Shown here: positions 9,851-19,270 of the stretch, piece after piece
Numbering within the stretch: position 1 is the first letter of the stretch
Layout: every line of letters starts with the position of its first letter
DNA from: Azospirillum oryzae
GTDB taxonomy: Bacteria > Pseudomonadota > Alphaproteobacteria > Azospirillales > Azospirillaceae
Direction of reading: 5' to 3'
Assembly (NCBI RefSeq): GCF_008364795.1
Contig: NZ_VTTM01000008.1
Span: 207,449-271,448 of the forward strand
Length of the DNA stretch: 64,000 nt
Notes under the pieces: generated by a model
Database searches by the model: none
Told to the model about the DNA's origin: nothing
What the model saw: only the letters and a program-made list of their open reading frames with translations
Program-made: the position numbers and the translations under genes

Positions 9851-10714
9851 TCAGCCGAGCAGCCCAAGCAGGTAACGCCCGTAATCGTTCTTCTTCAGCG
9901 GCTCGGCCAGGCGGCGCACCTGCTCGGCGTCGATCCAGCCGGAGGTGTAGGCGATCTCCTCCGGGCAGGCGATCTGCAGGCCCTGGCGGTGCTGGATGGT
10001 GCGGACGAACTCCGCCGCCTCCAGCAGGCTGTCGTGGGTGCCGGTGTCGAACCAGCCGTAACCGCGGCCCATCTGCTCGACCGACAGCCGGCCCTGATCC
10101 AGATAGGCGGCGTTGACGGACGTGATCTCCAGCTCGCCTCTGGCCGACGGCTTCACCGCGGCGGCGATGTCCAGCACGTCGTTGTCGTAGAAATAGAGCC
10201 CCGTCACCGCCCATTTGGAGCGCGGCGCGACCGGCTTCTCCTCGATGCTCAGCGCCCGGCCCTCGCCGTCGAACTCCACCACGCCGTAGCGTTCGGGGTC
10301 GCGCACGGCATAGGCGAAGACGCTGGCGCCCTCGGTCTTCTCGCCGGCGGCGCGCAGGATGTTGGTCAGGCCGTGGCCGTAGAAGATGTTGTCGCCGAGA
10401 ACCAGGGCGCAACTGTCGTTGCCGACGAACTCGCGGCCGATGATGAAGGCCTGGGCCAGCCCGTCGGGCGAGGGCTGGATCGCGTAGGTCAGGTTCAGGC
10501 CCCACTGCGACCCGTCGCCCAGCACCGTCTGGAACAGCGGCTGGTCGTGCGGGGTGGTGATGACCAGGATGTCGCGGATGCCCGCCAGCATCAGGGTGCT
10601 CAGCGGGAAATAGATCATCGGCTTGTCGTAGATCGGCAGCAGCTGCTTGCTGATCGCCCGCGTCACCGGGTAGAGCCGGGTGCCGGACCCGCCGGCCAGG
10701 ATGATGCCCTTCAT
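9851..10714 (-). CDS. rmlA: Glucose-1-phosphate thymidylyltransferase
   Basis: RmlA joins glucose-1-phosphate and dTTP to dTDP-glucose, the first step of dTDP-L-rhamnose synthesis. The nucleotidyltransferase signature GIILAGGSGTRLYPVT opens the protein; KQLLPIYDKPMIYFPLSTLM, ALVLGDNIFYGHGL and GYGWFDTGTHDSLLEA follow in the expected order. The length of 287 residues is typical. The ATG at 10714 is chosen over a GTG at 10729 because GAGGACGAGG lies 3 nt upstream of it and the family begins MKGIILAGG. It sits 11 bp after the rmlD stop, in the order rmlB-rmlD-rmlA. Confidence 0.97.
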   Translation of the reverse strand: MKGIILAGGSGTRLYPVTRAISKQLLPIYDKPMIYFPLSTLMLAGIRDILVITTPHDQPLFQTVLGDGSQWGLNLTYAIQPSPDGLAQAFIIGREFVGNDSCALVLGDNIFYGHGLTNILRAAGEKTEGASVFAYAVRDPERYGVVEFDGEGRALSIEEKPVAPRSKWAVTGLYFYDNDVLDIAAAVKPSARGELEITSVNAAYLDQGRLSVEQMGRGYGWFDTGTHDSLLEAAEFVRTIQHRQGLQIACPEEIAYTSGWIDAEQVRRLAEPLKKNDYGRYLLGLLG

Positions 10715-10725
10715 GGTCCTCGTCC

Positions 10726-11628
10726 TCACGCCTGCGGCGGGTTGGTGAACAGCTCGTCGATCACGCGGTCAACGCTCTCCTGCCACGGCGGGCAGGCGAC
10801 GCCGAGACGCTCCCTGGCGCGGCTGCAGTCCAGCCGCGAATTGGCCGGGCGGCGCGCCGGGGTCGGGTAGTCGGCGGTGCCGATGGCGGTCAGGCGCGGC
10901 CGCTTGCCGGTGCGCTCTTCCAGCCGCCGGAAGATATGGTCGGCGAAATCATGCCAGGTGGTATAGCCGCTGCCGGTCAGGTGGTAGGTGCCCCAGGCGG
11001 CGGCGCCGGTCTTCTCGATGGTCTGGGCGATCTGCACGATGGCGGCGGCGAGGTCGGCGGCGGCGGTGGGGGAGCCGTGCTGGTCGGCGACCACCCGCAT
11101 CTCCTCGCGCTCCTTGCCGAAGCGCAGCATCGTTTTGACGAAGTTGTTGCCGTAGGCGCTGTAGACCCAGGAGGTGCGCAGGATGACGTGATGCGGGGAG
11201 GCCTGGCGCACCGCCTCCTCGCCCGCCGCCTTGTTGGCGCCATAGACGCCCAGCGGGTTGATCGGGTCGTCCTCGGTATAGATGCCGTCCTTCGTCCCGT
11301 CGAACACATAGTCGGTCGACACATGGATGAAGGGGATGCCGCGCGCCGCACAGGCCGCCGCCATGGCGCCCGGCCCGTCGCGGTTGATGGCGAAGGACAG
11401 GTCGACCTCGCTCTCGGCCTTGTCGACGGCGGTGTGGGCGGTGGCGTTGACCAGCAGGTCCGGCGCGTGGGTGGCGACCGCCTTCTCCACGTCGCCCGGC
11501 CGGGTCACGTCGAACTCGGGATAGGGCAGCCCCACCACATCGGTGCCCGGCGCCCAGTTGGCCCGCATCAGCTCGAAGCCGAGCTGGCCGTTGCTGCCGA
11601 GAACCAGGACTTTCATGGGAACCTTCAT
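10726..11628 (-). CDS. rmlD: dTDP-4-dehydrorhamnose reductase
   Basis: RmlD performs the final NAD(P)H-dependent reduction giving dTDP-L-rhamnose. The reduced SDR signature is LVLGSNGQLGFEL at the start, then FIHVSTDYVFDG, YGANKAAGEEAV (YxxxK) and LRTSWVYSAYGNNFV. The ATG at 11628 overlaps the rmlB stop as ATGA and has AAGGAG 7 nt upstream, which argues for translational coupling; the next ATG, at 11616, would drop four residues. At about 300 residues it is normal for the family. Confidence 0.96.
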   Translation of the reverse strand: MKVPMKVLVLGSNGQLGFELMRANWAPGTDVVGLPYPEFDVTRPGDVEKAVATHAPDLLVNATAHTAVDKAESEVDLSFAINRDGPGAMAAACAARGIPFIHVSTDYVFDGTKDGIYTEDDPINPLGVYGANKAAGEEAVRQASPHHVILRTSWVYSAYGNNFVKTMLRFGKEREEMRVVADQHGSPTAAADLAAAIVQIAQTIEKTGAAAWGTYHLTGSGYTTWHDFADHIFRRLEERTGKRPRLTAIGTADYPTPARRPANSRLDCSRARERLGVACPPWQESVDRVIDELFTNPPQA

Positions 11629-12692
11629 TGGGCCGCTCCTTCTTCCGTCAGGCCCAGCCGTTCGCCGCGGTAGGAGCCGTTCAGGATGGCCTGCCACCAG
11701 TCACGGTTCTCCAGATACCAGGCGACCGTCTTGCGCAGACCGCTCTCGAAGGTCTCCTGCGGGGTCCAGCCCAGCTCGCGCTCGATCTTGCCGGCGTCGA
11801 TGGCATAGCGCTTGTCATGGCCGGGGCGGTCGGTGACGAAGCTGATCAGGCGGTCGTGCGGGGCGCCGGCCGGGTCCATCTCGTCCAGATGCGCGCAGAT
11901 GGCGCGGACGACCTCCAGGTTGGTGCGCTCGTTGTGGCCGCCGATGTTGTAGCTCTCGCCGATCCGGCCCTTCTCCAGCACCAGCCGCAGGGCGCGGGCA
12001 TGGTCCTCGACATAGAGCCAGTCGCGGATGTTGTCGCCCTTGCCGTAGACCGGCAGCTTCTCGCCCGCCAGACCCTTGAGGATCATCAGCGGGATCAGCT
12101 TCTCCGGGAAATGGTAGGGGCCGTAATTGTTGGAGCAGTTGGTCAGCACCACCGGCAGCCCGTAGGTCTCGTGCCAGGCGCGGACCAGATGGTCGCTCGA
12201 CGCCTTGCTGGCCGAATAGGGCGAGTTGGGGCTGTAGGCGGTGGTCTCGGTGAAGAAGCCGTCCTCGCCCAGCGTGCCGAACACCTCGTCGGTCGAGATG
12301 TGATGGAAGCGGAAGCGCTCCTTGCGGTCCGCCGGCAGGGCCGACCAGTAGCCGCGCGCCGCTTCCAAGAGGCGGAAGGTGCCGACGACATTGGTCTGGA
12401 TGAACTCGCCCGGCCCGTCGATCGAGCGGTCGACATGGGATTCGGCGGCCAGATGCATCACCGCGTCGGGCTGGTGGGTGTCGAACACCCGCCTCAGCTC
12501 GGCGGCGTCGCAGATGTCGACCTTCTCGAAGGCGTAGCGGGGGTTGCCCTCGGCGCCCGGCAGGGAGGACAGGTTGGCCGCGTAGGTCAGCTTGTCGACA
12601 TTGACGACGAAGGCGTCGGTTTCGGCGAGAAGCTGGCGGACCACCGCCGAGCCGATGAAACCGGCGCCGCCGGTGACGAGAATGCGCGTCAT
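11625..12692 (-). CDS. rmlB: dTDP-glucose 4,6-dehydratase
   Basis: RmlB converts dTDP-glucose into dTDP-4-keto-6-deoxyglucose, the committed step toward L-rhamnose and other deoxysugars. Signatures are ILVTGGAGFIGSAVV, MHLAAESHVDRSIDGP, the catalytic stretch HHISTDEVFGTLGEDGFFTE with YSASKA, and NCSNNYGPYHFPEKLIPL. The length of 355 residues is typical. The start is an ATG at 12692 with TAAGGTGG upstream. It is followed by rmlD with a 4-bp overlap; a 73-bp gap separates it from rmlC, where a secondary promoter could sit, though none is obvious. Confidence 0.97.
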   Translation of the reverse strand: MTRILVTGGAGFIGSAVVRQLLAETDAFVVNVDKLTYAANLSSLPGAEGNPRYAFEKVDICDAAELRRVFDTHQPDAVMHLAAESHVDRSIDGPGEFIQTNVVGTFRLLEAARGYWSALPADRKERFRFHHISTDEVFGTLGEDGFFTETTAYSPNSPYSASKASSDHLVRAWHETYGLPVVLTNCSNNYGPYHFPEKLIPLMILKGLAGEKLPVYGKGDNIRDWLYVEDHARALRLVLEKGRIGESYNIGGHNERTNLEVVRAICAHLDEMDPAGAPHDRLISFVTDRPGHDKRYAIDAGKIERELGWTPQETFESGLRKTVAWYLENRDWWQAILNGSYRGERLGLTEEGAAQ

Positions 12693-12765
12693 CAAACCAC
12701 CTTACCGCCAAGAACGGGGCCGCACGCCCCACCGGGCAAAAAAGAGCCGAAATCCAATAGCGCCG

Positions 12766-13317
12766 TCAGAACCAGTCGCCAAGCTGGGCGAAGGTCGGAT
12801 GCTTGTGATCCTTGGCCGACAGCTGCGCCTTGTCCGCCGACACCGGCCAGTCGATGCCCAGTTCCGGATCGTTCCACAGCAGGCCGCGGTCATGCTCGGG
12901 CGAATAATAGTTGGTCACCTTGTAGATGACCTCGGTGTCCGGCTCCAGCGTGCAGAAGCCGTGGGCGAAGCCGATCGGCACCAGGATCTGGTTCCATTCC
13001 GCCGCGCTGATCACCGCGCTGACATGCCGGCCGAAGGTGGGGGAGCCTTTGCGGATGTCGACCGCCACGTCCAGGATGGCGCCGCGCACCACCCGCACCA
13101 GCTTGTCCTGGGCGAAGGGCGGCAGCTGGAAATGCAGGCCGCGCACCGTGCCGACCTCGGCCGACAGCGAGTGATTGTCCTGGACGAAGTCGTAATGCAG
13201 CCCGGCCGCCTCGAACGTCTTCTTGGTGTAGGTCTCCGAGAAGAAGCCGCGATGGTCGCCGAACTTCTTCGGGCGGATGATCTTAACGTCGGGAATGTCG
13301 AGGGAGACGACGTCCAT
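12766..13317 (-). CDS. rmlC: dTDP-4-dehydrorhamnose 3,5-epimerase
   Basis: RmlC epimerises the dTDP-4-keto-6-deoxy sugar at C3 and C5 between the RmlB and RmlD steps. This is a 183-residue cupin with the family landmarks PKKFGDHRGFFSETY, QDNHSLSAEVGTVRGLHFQ (catalytic His), VRVVRGAILDVAVDIRKGSPTFG and IPIGFAHGFCTLEP. It starts 3 bp after the stop of the large glycosyltransferase fusion, so it is clearly in the same operon. Confidence 0.97.
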   Translation of the reverse strand: MDVVSLDIPDVKIIRPKKFGDHRGFFSETYTKKTFEAAGLHYDFVQDNHSLSAEVGTVRGLHFQLPPFAQDKLVRVVRGAILDVAVDIRKGSPTFGRHVSAVISAAEWNQILVPIGFAHGFCTLEPDTEVIYKVTNYYSPEHDRGLLWNDPELGIDWPVSADKAQLSAKDHKHPTFAQLGDWF

Positions 13318-13320
13318 GGC

Positions 13321-16300
13321 TCAGATGCTTTCCTTCTGAAGCTCTTTGCGGGCCGCCGGCTGCTCCTTGCGCAGCCAGGGCCTGACCGTGCGCGGCGGGA
13401 AGGCCAGACCGAAGTCGGACGCATCCAGGGTCAGGTTCGGGTTGTAGAAGGGATCCTCGATCAGCGACCGGCCCCAGCGTTCCTGCATGTAGGCGATCTC
13501 GCGCTTGAAGCGGGCGATCTTGTCGGGCGCCATGTCCGACCCGCGCGAGGCCGATTCCAGGTGGTACAGCTCGGCATGCGGCGTCCATACCAGGAAATAG
13601 CCGGCGTCGCGGACCTTGAGGCAGAGATCGACGTCGTTGAAGGCGACGGCCAGATGCTCCTCGTTCAGCCCGCCGACCTGCTCGAACACCGCCTTGCGCA
13701 TCACCAGGCAGGCGGCGGTGACGCAGGACATGTTCTGCGTCAGCATCAGCCGGGCGAAATGGCCGGGATGCTCGCGGGCGAAATGCTTGTGGATGTGGTT
13801 GGCCACCCCGTTGATGCCGGTGATGACGCCGGCATGCTGGATGGTGTCGTCCCCGTAATAGAGCTTGGCGCCGACCGCTCCCACCTCCGGCCGCAGGGCA
13901 TGGGCGACCATCTCGGTCAGCCAGCCCGGATGGATCACCTTGATGTCGTTGTTGATCAGGCCGATCAGTTCGCCCTTGGCCGCGCGCACGCCGAAATTGT
14001 TGATGGCGGAGAAGTTGAAGGGGCCGTCATAGCGCAGTACCCGCACCCGCTCGCGCCCCTGCAGCGAGGCGAAATAGTCGAGCGTCTCCTTCTCCTCGCT
14101 GTTGTTGTCGAGGACGATGACTTCCAGGTTCGGATAGTCGGTCTCGGTCAGCAGCCCTTCGACGCACTGGCGCAGCAGGTCGACCTTGTCGCGGGTCGGC
14201 ACCAGCAGCGAGATCAGCGGCGCCGGCTCCGGCACCGGATAGACGGCGCGGGTGTACCATTCGGCCCCCGGCGCCGGCTCCACCCGCACCGGCTGGCCGG
14301 TGCGCTGGAAATGATCCTGCAATGCCCGGCGCGCCGCGTCGGTGGCGGTCGGCAGCGCCACGGTCGAGAAGGAGGAGGAGGCGGAGAACACCCGCCAGTG
14401 ATAGAGGATCATCGGGATGTGGCGGATGCGCGGCGCCGTGGTCTTCTCCACCGCGCGCAGCACCAGATCGTAATCCTGGCTGCCCTCGTAGCCGACGCGG
14501 AAGCCGCCGATCTCCACCAGCAGGCTGCGGCGGAACACGCCCAGATGGCTGACCATGTTCTGGCCGTGGAACAGGTCGGGGTTCCAGTCGGTCTTGAAAT
14601 AGGGGTCGTAGCGCCGGCCGTTCTCGTCGATCTTGTCCTCGTCGGAGTAGATCACGTCGGCGTCCGGGTGCCGCTCGATCTCCTCCGCCACCATGTAGAG
14701 GGCGTGCGGCGGCAGTTCGTCGTCATGGTCCATCAGGGCGACGAACTCGCCCGAGGCCAGATCCAGCGCGCTGTTGCTGGCGGCGGAGATGTGGCCGTTC
14801 GCCTCGCGCCGCATCGTCTTGATGCGGGGGTCGCGCGCGGCATAGTCCGCCAGCACCGTCGCCACATGCGGGGCGGTGGAGGCGTCGTCGGCGATGCACA
14901 ATTCCCAATGCGGGTAGAGCTGGGCCAGCACCGTGTCGAGCGCGCGGCGCAGATAGGGCTCCGGCGTGTTGTAGACCGGCATGACCACGGAGATCAGCGG
15001 CCGCCGCGTCATCCGGCCGATGGCCTCGGCGATCGACTGGCGGTCGAAGGGGGTCAGCGTGTCGTAGAGCCGGATCCAGCTCTCGTAATCGGTGACCAGC
15101 GTGTTCGGCTGCAGATCCTGCAGCAGCTTGTGCTTGGTCGCCGCCAGACCGTGCTGGCGCAGATAGGTCAGCCCGCGGAAGGCCTGGCCCTGATAGGTCT
15201 TCAGCGCCCGCTGCAGGACCTGGAGCTTGCCGATCTCCTCGACCGTCACATCCTCCAGCCGGAAGCGCGCCGGCCGGTCGGTCGGGTCGAGCCGCAGGGC
15301 CTTGGTCTCGTAGGGCAGCAGCACCAGGGCCTCCGCCTCGCCGTCGACCACCGGCGGCAGGCGCAGCATGCCCCCTTCGCCGAAGCCGGTGCCGCAATCG
15401 ATGTAGAGCACCGGGGCCAGCGGCACCGTGGCGTCGGCGACGCGATAGCGGATGACGCACCAGCCGGCCGGGCAGCGGCCCTGGTCGGAGACCAGCCGGA
15501 AGGCGGGATCGACCCCCTGGGTCTCGAAACGGCCGTCCTCCAGCCGGACGACGTCGTGGAACGGCTCCAGCGCGATGGCGTGGCGGCGCGAGCGGTGGAA
15601 GCGGCGCAGCTCGGTCGTCAGCCGGCCGAGCTTGCGCACCGGGGCCGAGACCTTCCAGGAGGTGGAATTGACCAGGGCGTGGATGTGATGGTCGCGGGCG
15701 CGCACCACCCCGTGCAGCTCGTCGTTGGCGGCGCGCAGCCGCGCGGCCTCGGCATGGGCCTCCTCCAGGTTGCGGCGCAGTGCGTCGCCTTCGTCCTGCA
15801 GCGCGGCGATCCGTGCGTTCAACTGCCCGATCTCGCCGCCCAGTTCGACGATGTGCGCATCGCGGTCGGCGATCCACTGCTGCAGGGTAGCGATCGACTC
15901 GTTGCGCTCGGCCACCGTGGTCATCAGACCGCGGATCTCGTCCACCCGGCTGCGGACGTCCTGATGCAGGCCGGCGATGTCCTGCTCCAGCCCCAGGATC
16001 CGGCGGGCGCGTTCCTGCGCCTGCTGGGTCTCGATGACGCCGCTGCCCAGCCGGTCGAAGAAGGCGCGGATCTGCTGGGCGGTCTGGCCGTCGCGGCCGG
16101 CCTCGAACAGCCAGCGGATCTCGTCCGGCAGATCGTCGCCGACCGCCAGCACGCCAAGCCCGTTGGAATGCAGGAAACCGAAGGACGGGTAGCGGGCGGT
16201 CAGCTCCTCCCACAGCTTCCAGACGCCGAAATCGCCCTTGCGGACGTTGATGTCGTGGAACAGCACAACGCCGCGGCCGCTCATCTTCGGCAGCCACGTC

Positions 16301-16758
16301 TCGAAATCGTGGCGCACCGCCTCGTAGGTGTGCAGGCCGTCGATGTGCAGCAGGTCGACGCTGCCGTCGGCGAAATGGACGACCGCCTCGTCGAAGGTCA
16401 TCCGCAGCATGCGGGAGAAGGCGGCGTAGCGCGGATCGTGGAAGTCGGCGAGCGTCTGGTAGACCTCGTCGCCGTAATAGCCCGCCTGCGGGTCGCCCTG
16501 CCAGGTATCGACCGCGAAGCAGGCGGTGCCGGTCCCAAGCTGCTTCACCGCCTGGCAGAAGGTCGAATAGGAATTGCCGGTGTGGGTCCCCAGCTCGACG
16601 AAGGTCCGCGGACGCAGCGCTTCGGTGATCCACAGCGCGAAGGGCGTGTGGCCGAGCCAGGACGGCGGGGCGACGATGAGATCGGGGGTGAGAAAGCTGA
16701 TCGGCCGGCAGAGGCGATGGAGAGTATCGGAACCTGCGTCCTGCAAAAACGAATCCAC
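13321..16758 (-). CDS. Multidomain surface-glycan enzyme: methyltransferase - coiled coil - two GT2 glycosyltransferases
   Basis: This protein of about 1,145 residues combines four modules. Residues ~30-210 are a class I SAM-dependent methyltransferase (FVELGTHTGNSYSTFC, VDLLHIDGLHTYE, GGVVLFHDI-like strand). Residues ~230-340 are coiled coil rich in Glu, Arg and Leu. After a beta-rich linker, residues ~580-800 form a GT2 domain (VVMPVYNTPEPYLRRALD, IADDAST, DHDDELPP). Residues ~840-1060 form a second GT2 domain (LLVPTRDKVDLLRQCVEG, VLDNNSEE, INNDIKVIHPGW). The likely start is a GTG at 16758 with AAGAGG upstream; the frame stays open to 16998 but that extension lacks protein character. It is probably a cytoplasmic, membrane-associated enzyme that adds two sugars and methylates the chain, as in ABC-dependent O-antigen systems where methylation caps the polymer. 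Confidence 0.85.
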   Translation of the reverse strand: MDSFLQDAGSDTLHRLCRPISFLTPDLIVAPPSWLGHTPFALWITEALRPRTFVELGTHTGNSYSTFCQAVKQLGTGTACFAVDTWQGDPQAGYYGDEVYQTLADFHDPRYAAFSRMLRMTFDEAVVHFADGSVDLLHIDGLHTYEAVRHDFETWLPKMSGRGVVLFHDINVRKGDFGVWKLWEELTARYPSFGFLHSNGLGVLAVGDDLPDEIRWLFEAGRDGQTAQQIRAFFDRLGSGVIETQQAQERARRILGLEQDIAGLHQDVRSRVDEIRGLMTTVAERNESIATLQQWIADRDAHIVELGGEIGQLNARIAALQDEGDALRRNLEEAHAEAARLRAANDELHGVVRARDHHIHALVNSTSWKVSAPVRKLGRLTTELRRFHRSRRHAIALEPFHDVVRLEDGRFETQGVDPAFRLVSDQGRCPAGWCVIRYRVADATVPLAPVLYIDCGTGFGEGGMLRLPPVVDGEAEALVLLPYETKALRLDPTDRPARFRLEDVTVEEIGKLQVLQRALKTYQGQAFRGLTYLRQHGLAATKHKLLQDLQPNTLVTDYESWIRLYDTLTPFDRQSIAEAIGRMTRRPLISVVMPVYNTPEPYLRRALDTVLAQLYPHWELCIADDASTAPHVATVLADYAARDPRIKTMRREANGHISAASNSALDLASGEFVALMDHDDELPPHALYMVAEEIERHPDADVIYSDEDKIDENGRRYDPYFKTDWNPDLFHGQNMVSHLGVFRRSLLVEIGGFRVGYEGSQDYDLVLRAVEKTTAPRIRHIPMILYHWRVFSASSSFSTVALPTATDAARRALQDHFQRTGQPVRVEPAPGAEWYTRAVYPVPEPAPLISLLVPTRDKVDLLRQCVEGLLTETDYPNLEVIVLDNNSEEKETLDYFASLQGRERVRVLRYDGPFNFSAINNFGVRAAKGELIGLINNDIKVIHPGWLTEMVAHALRPEVGAVGAKLYYGDDTIQHAGVITGINGVANHIHKHFAREHPGHFARLMLTQNMSCVTAACLVMRKAVFEQVGGLNEEHLAVAFNDVDLCLKVRDAGYFLVWTPHAELYHLESASRGSDMAPDKIARFKREIAYMQERWGRSLIEDPFYNPNLTLDASDFGLAFPPRTVRPWLRKEQPAARKELQKESI

Positions 16759-17022
16759 CTGTCGCCTCTTGTTTTGCCTGCCTCCGCACCGGGACCGTTC
16801 CGGGCTTCCGGCCGCTGCTTCGATCCTGTCGCCCAGTCCGGGCATCCAGACATCCGGGCATCCGGTCTGCGGGCGCCGGACGGCCCTGTCACAGCCGCCG
16901 ACAGACATACGCTGACACCCCGGCGGAATGCAAGCCGCTGACCCCGGACCGTCCGGTGGGGGGCCACAATAGCCGGAACTGCGGTTTTCCTGCCTCACTC
17001 CGGGTTTATGGGCGCGCCGTCC

Positions 17023-18450
17023 CTATTTTGTCGCAGGGACGGAGCGCGGGGCGGAGGCCCCCTCCGCCTCCAGCGTGATCGCCAGCATCGGCATGCCGAC
17101 CAGCCCGCGGACGACATGGCTGGCGTGGACCTTGAAGAACAGCGCGTCCTCGACCCAATGGTGCTGCACATGGTCGTTCTGCGTGCCCTCGGCGAGCGCC
17201 ACGGTGATGGAGAAGTCGCCGCTGGGCAGGTAGGGCATCTGGAAGCGGAAGCGGGCGGCGAAGTCCTGACCGGCGGGGATGGTGACGGGATCGAGCTGGT
17301 AGCTGAGGAAGGTGTTGTCGCCGAACAGGTTCTGGCCCAGCTTGTCCTTGACGTAGAAGCCGACGATGGGGCGGTGGACCTGCTGGTCGGCCCGGCAATC
17401 CACCTTCAGCACGATGACCTCGCCGCCCTCCAGCACGCTGAGCGGATGCTCCTCGGCATCCAGGATCGAGACGTTGGTGATGGTGGCGCCGCGGTTGCCG
17501 AACCAGGGGCCGCTGTCGTTGAAGTCGAACAGCTCGATGGCGTTGCGATGCTGGGATGCCTTCAGCAGCGCGGCGCGGGCGTCCTCCACCGGCTCCTCGC
17601 GCCTGGCCTGGGGCAGGGCCTGCCGCGCCCCGCCGATGCGGAAGCCGCGCGAGGTGTCCTGGTCGCTGTAGAGCGCCGCCAGATAGTCGTGGCAGACCTC
17701 CTTGGCCGGGCCGATCGCCCGCACCGACCCGTTGTCCAGCCACACCACCCGGTCGCAGAGGTTCACCACCTGTCCGGTGTCGTGCGACACGAAGAACAGG
17801 GTGCCGCGCTCCTTGAAGCGGTGGATGAAGCGCATGCATTTCTGGGTGAAGGAGGCGTCGCCGACCGCCAGGATCTCGTCGACGATCATGATGTCGGCGT
17901 CGACATGCGCCGCCACCGCGAAGGCGAGGCGGGCGTACATGCCGCTGGAATAGAGCTTCACCGGCTGTTCGATGAAGTCGCCGATGCCCGCGAACTCGGC
18001 GATTGAGTCGTAGCGCTGGGCGATCTGCTCGTTCGACAACCCCAGCACCGAGGCGGCGAGGTAGACGTTCTCGCGCCCGGTGAATTCCGGGTTGAAGCCG
18101 GCGCCCAGCTCCAGCAGCGCCGCGATGCGGCCATCGACCACGATGCGGCCGGAGGTCGGCGTCAGCGTGCCGCAGAGCAGCTGCAGGAAGGTCGATTTGC
18201 CCGAGCCGTTGCGGCCGATCAGCCCGACCGTTTCGCCGCGGCGGACCTCCAGGTCGACGCCGCGCAGCGCCCAGTACTCGTCGTAATATTTGCGCCGGCC
18301 GCGCACCAGCATCTGCTTCAGCCGGTCCTGCGGGCGCTTGAAGATGGCGTAGGCCTTGCCCAGCCCCTCGGCCCGGATGACCACAGGTGTATCGGCGGGA
18401 GGGGTATCGGCGGGGGTATTGGCGGCGGGAGTCTCGGTCTCAGACGACAT
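17023..18450 (-). CDS. wzt: ABC transporter ATP-binding protein for O-antigen/capsule export, with C-terminal glycan-binding domain
   Basis: Wzt powers export of an undecaprenyl-linked polysaccharide with Wzm. The ATPase domain shows GLIGRNGSGKST (Walker A), KLYSSGMYARLAFAVA (signature in the Wzt form) and IMIVDEILAVGD (Walker B). Residues from about 290 form a beta-sandwich domain typical of Wzt_C, which in characterised systems binds the methyl- or phosphate-capped end of the O-chain. The protein has 475 residues, and its N-terminus carries an unusual tandem TPADTPPADTP stretch. The ATG overlaps the end of wzm by 11 bp. A methyltransferase domain in the next gene fits a capped chain recognised by this domain. 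Confidence 0.94.
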   Translation of the reverse strand: MSSETETPAANTPADTPPADTPVVIRAEGLGKAYAIFKRPQDRLKQMLVRGRRKYYDEYWALRGVDLEVRRGETVGLIGRNGSGKSTFLQLLCGTLTPTSGRIVVDGRIAALLELGAGFNPEFTGRENVYLAASVLGLSNEQIAQRYDSIAEFAGIGDFIEQPVKLYSSGMYARLAFAVAAHVDADIMIVDEILAVGDASFTQKCMRFIHRFKERGTLFFVSHDTGQVVNLCDRVVWLDNGSVRAIGPAKEVCHDYLAALYSDQDTSRGFRIGGARQALPQARREEPVEDARAALLKASQHRNAIELFDFNDSGPWFGNRGATITNVSILDAEEHPLSVLEGGEVIVLKVDCRADQQVHRPIVGFYVKDKLGQNLFGDNTFLSYQLDPVTIPAGQDFAARFRFQMPYLPSGDFSITVALAEGTQNDHVQHHWVEDALFFKVHASHVVRGLVGMPMLAITLEAEGASAPRSVPATK

Positions 18451-19270
18451 CGGCGAACCCCCGGCGGGTCTTCATGAACCAGAGATAGCCGAGCCAGGCC
18501 ACCACCCAGGCGCCCAGCGTCGCCAGTCCCCACTCCACCGGCGACGGGACGCGGCCCCAGAACAGCAGGTCCTTAGACTGTTCCAGGATCGCGGTCATCG
18601 GGTTCAGGTGCAGGATGGCGCGGAAGCGCTCGGGGATCGCGGTCATCGGATAGAAGATCGGGCTGAGGAACATCAGCACGGTGACGGCCACCCCCACCAC
18701 CTGCCGCAGGTCGCGCAGGAACACGCCGGCGGCGGCGAAGAACCAGCTCAGCCCCAGCGTGGTCAGGCACAAGGGCGCCAGCACCAGCGGCAGCAGCAGG
18801 GCGGTCAGCGGCGGCAGCCCGGCCACCAGCAGATGGAAGACCAGCAGGATGACGAAGCCGATGCCGGCGTTGAACAGCGCGACCGCCAGCGACACCAGCG
18901 GCAGGATCTCCAGCGGGAAGACCACCTTCTTGATGTAGCTGATGTTCTCCAGCAGCAGCCCGGGCGCCCGGTTCAGGCATTCGCCCAGCACGTTGAACAG
19001 GATCAGGCCGGAGAACAGCAGCAGGGCGAATTCGGTGTTGCTCTCCCCCGCCGCTCCGCTGGGCGTGCCCCAGCGCGCGCGGAACACCACCGAGAAGACG
19101 AAGGTGTAGACCGCCAGCATCAGGATCGGATTCAGCACCGCCCAGACGATGCCCAGCACGGAGCCGCGATAGCGGGCGTCGATCTCCCGCCGGGCCAGCC
19201 GCAGGATCAGCGACCTGTGGTGCCAGGCGGTCTGGAAAAGGGCAAAGGGACCGGCGCCGAAACCCGCCAC
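18440..19270 (-). CDS. wzm: ABC transporter permease for polysaccharide export
   Basis: This is an ABC-2 type permease with about six membrane helices that forms the channel partner of Wzt. Family landmarks are LILRLARREIDARYRGSVLG, WAVLNPILMLAVYTFVFSVVF and the C-terminal LNPMTAILEQSKDLLFWG. The start is uncertain: a GTG at 19270 gives a normal 276-residue protein, while an ATG at 19369 would add 33 residues of poor character. The upstream region is AT-rich and shared with a divergent operon. This is the first gene of the polysaccharide operon. Confidence 0.9.
   Translation of the reverse strand: MAGFGAGPFALFQTAWHHRSLILRLARREIDARYRGSVLGIVWAVLNPILMLAVYTFVFSVVFRARWGTPSGAAGESNTEFALLLFSGLILFNVLGECLNRAPGLLLENISYIKKVVFPLEILPLVSLAVALFNAGIGFVILLVFHLLVAGLPPLTALLLPLVLAPLCLTTLGLSWFFAAAGVFLRDLRQVVGVAVTVLMFLSPIFYPMTAIPERFRAILHLNPMTAILEQSKDLLFWGRVPSPVEWGLATLGAWVVAWLGYLWFMKTRRGFADVV

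Noticed and set aside
12592..16941. Very long open frame on the plus strand opposite the rmlC and glycosyltransferase-fusion genes
   Set aside because: It is antisense to genes with clear family motifs, and its product is a low-complexity His/Gln/Arg/Asp-rich string typical of GC-rich antisense frames.
16759..16998. Upstream extension of the methyltransferase/GT fusion
   Set aside because: The extra 80 residues are Arg/Pro/Gly-rich without domain likeness, and a GTG with AGAGG ribosome site starts the recognisable protein. The 16759-17022 gap is left as non-coding.
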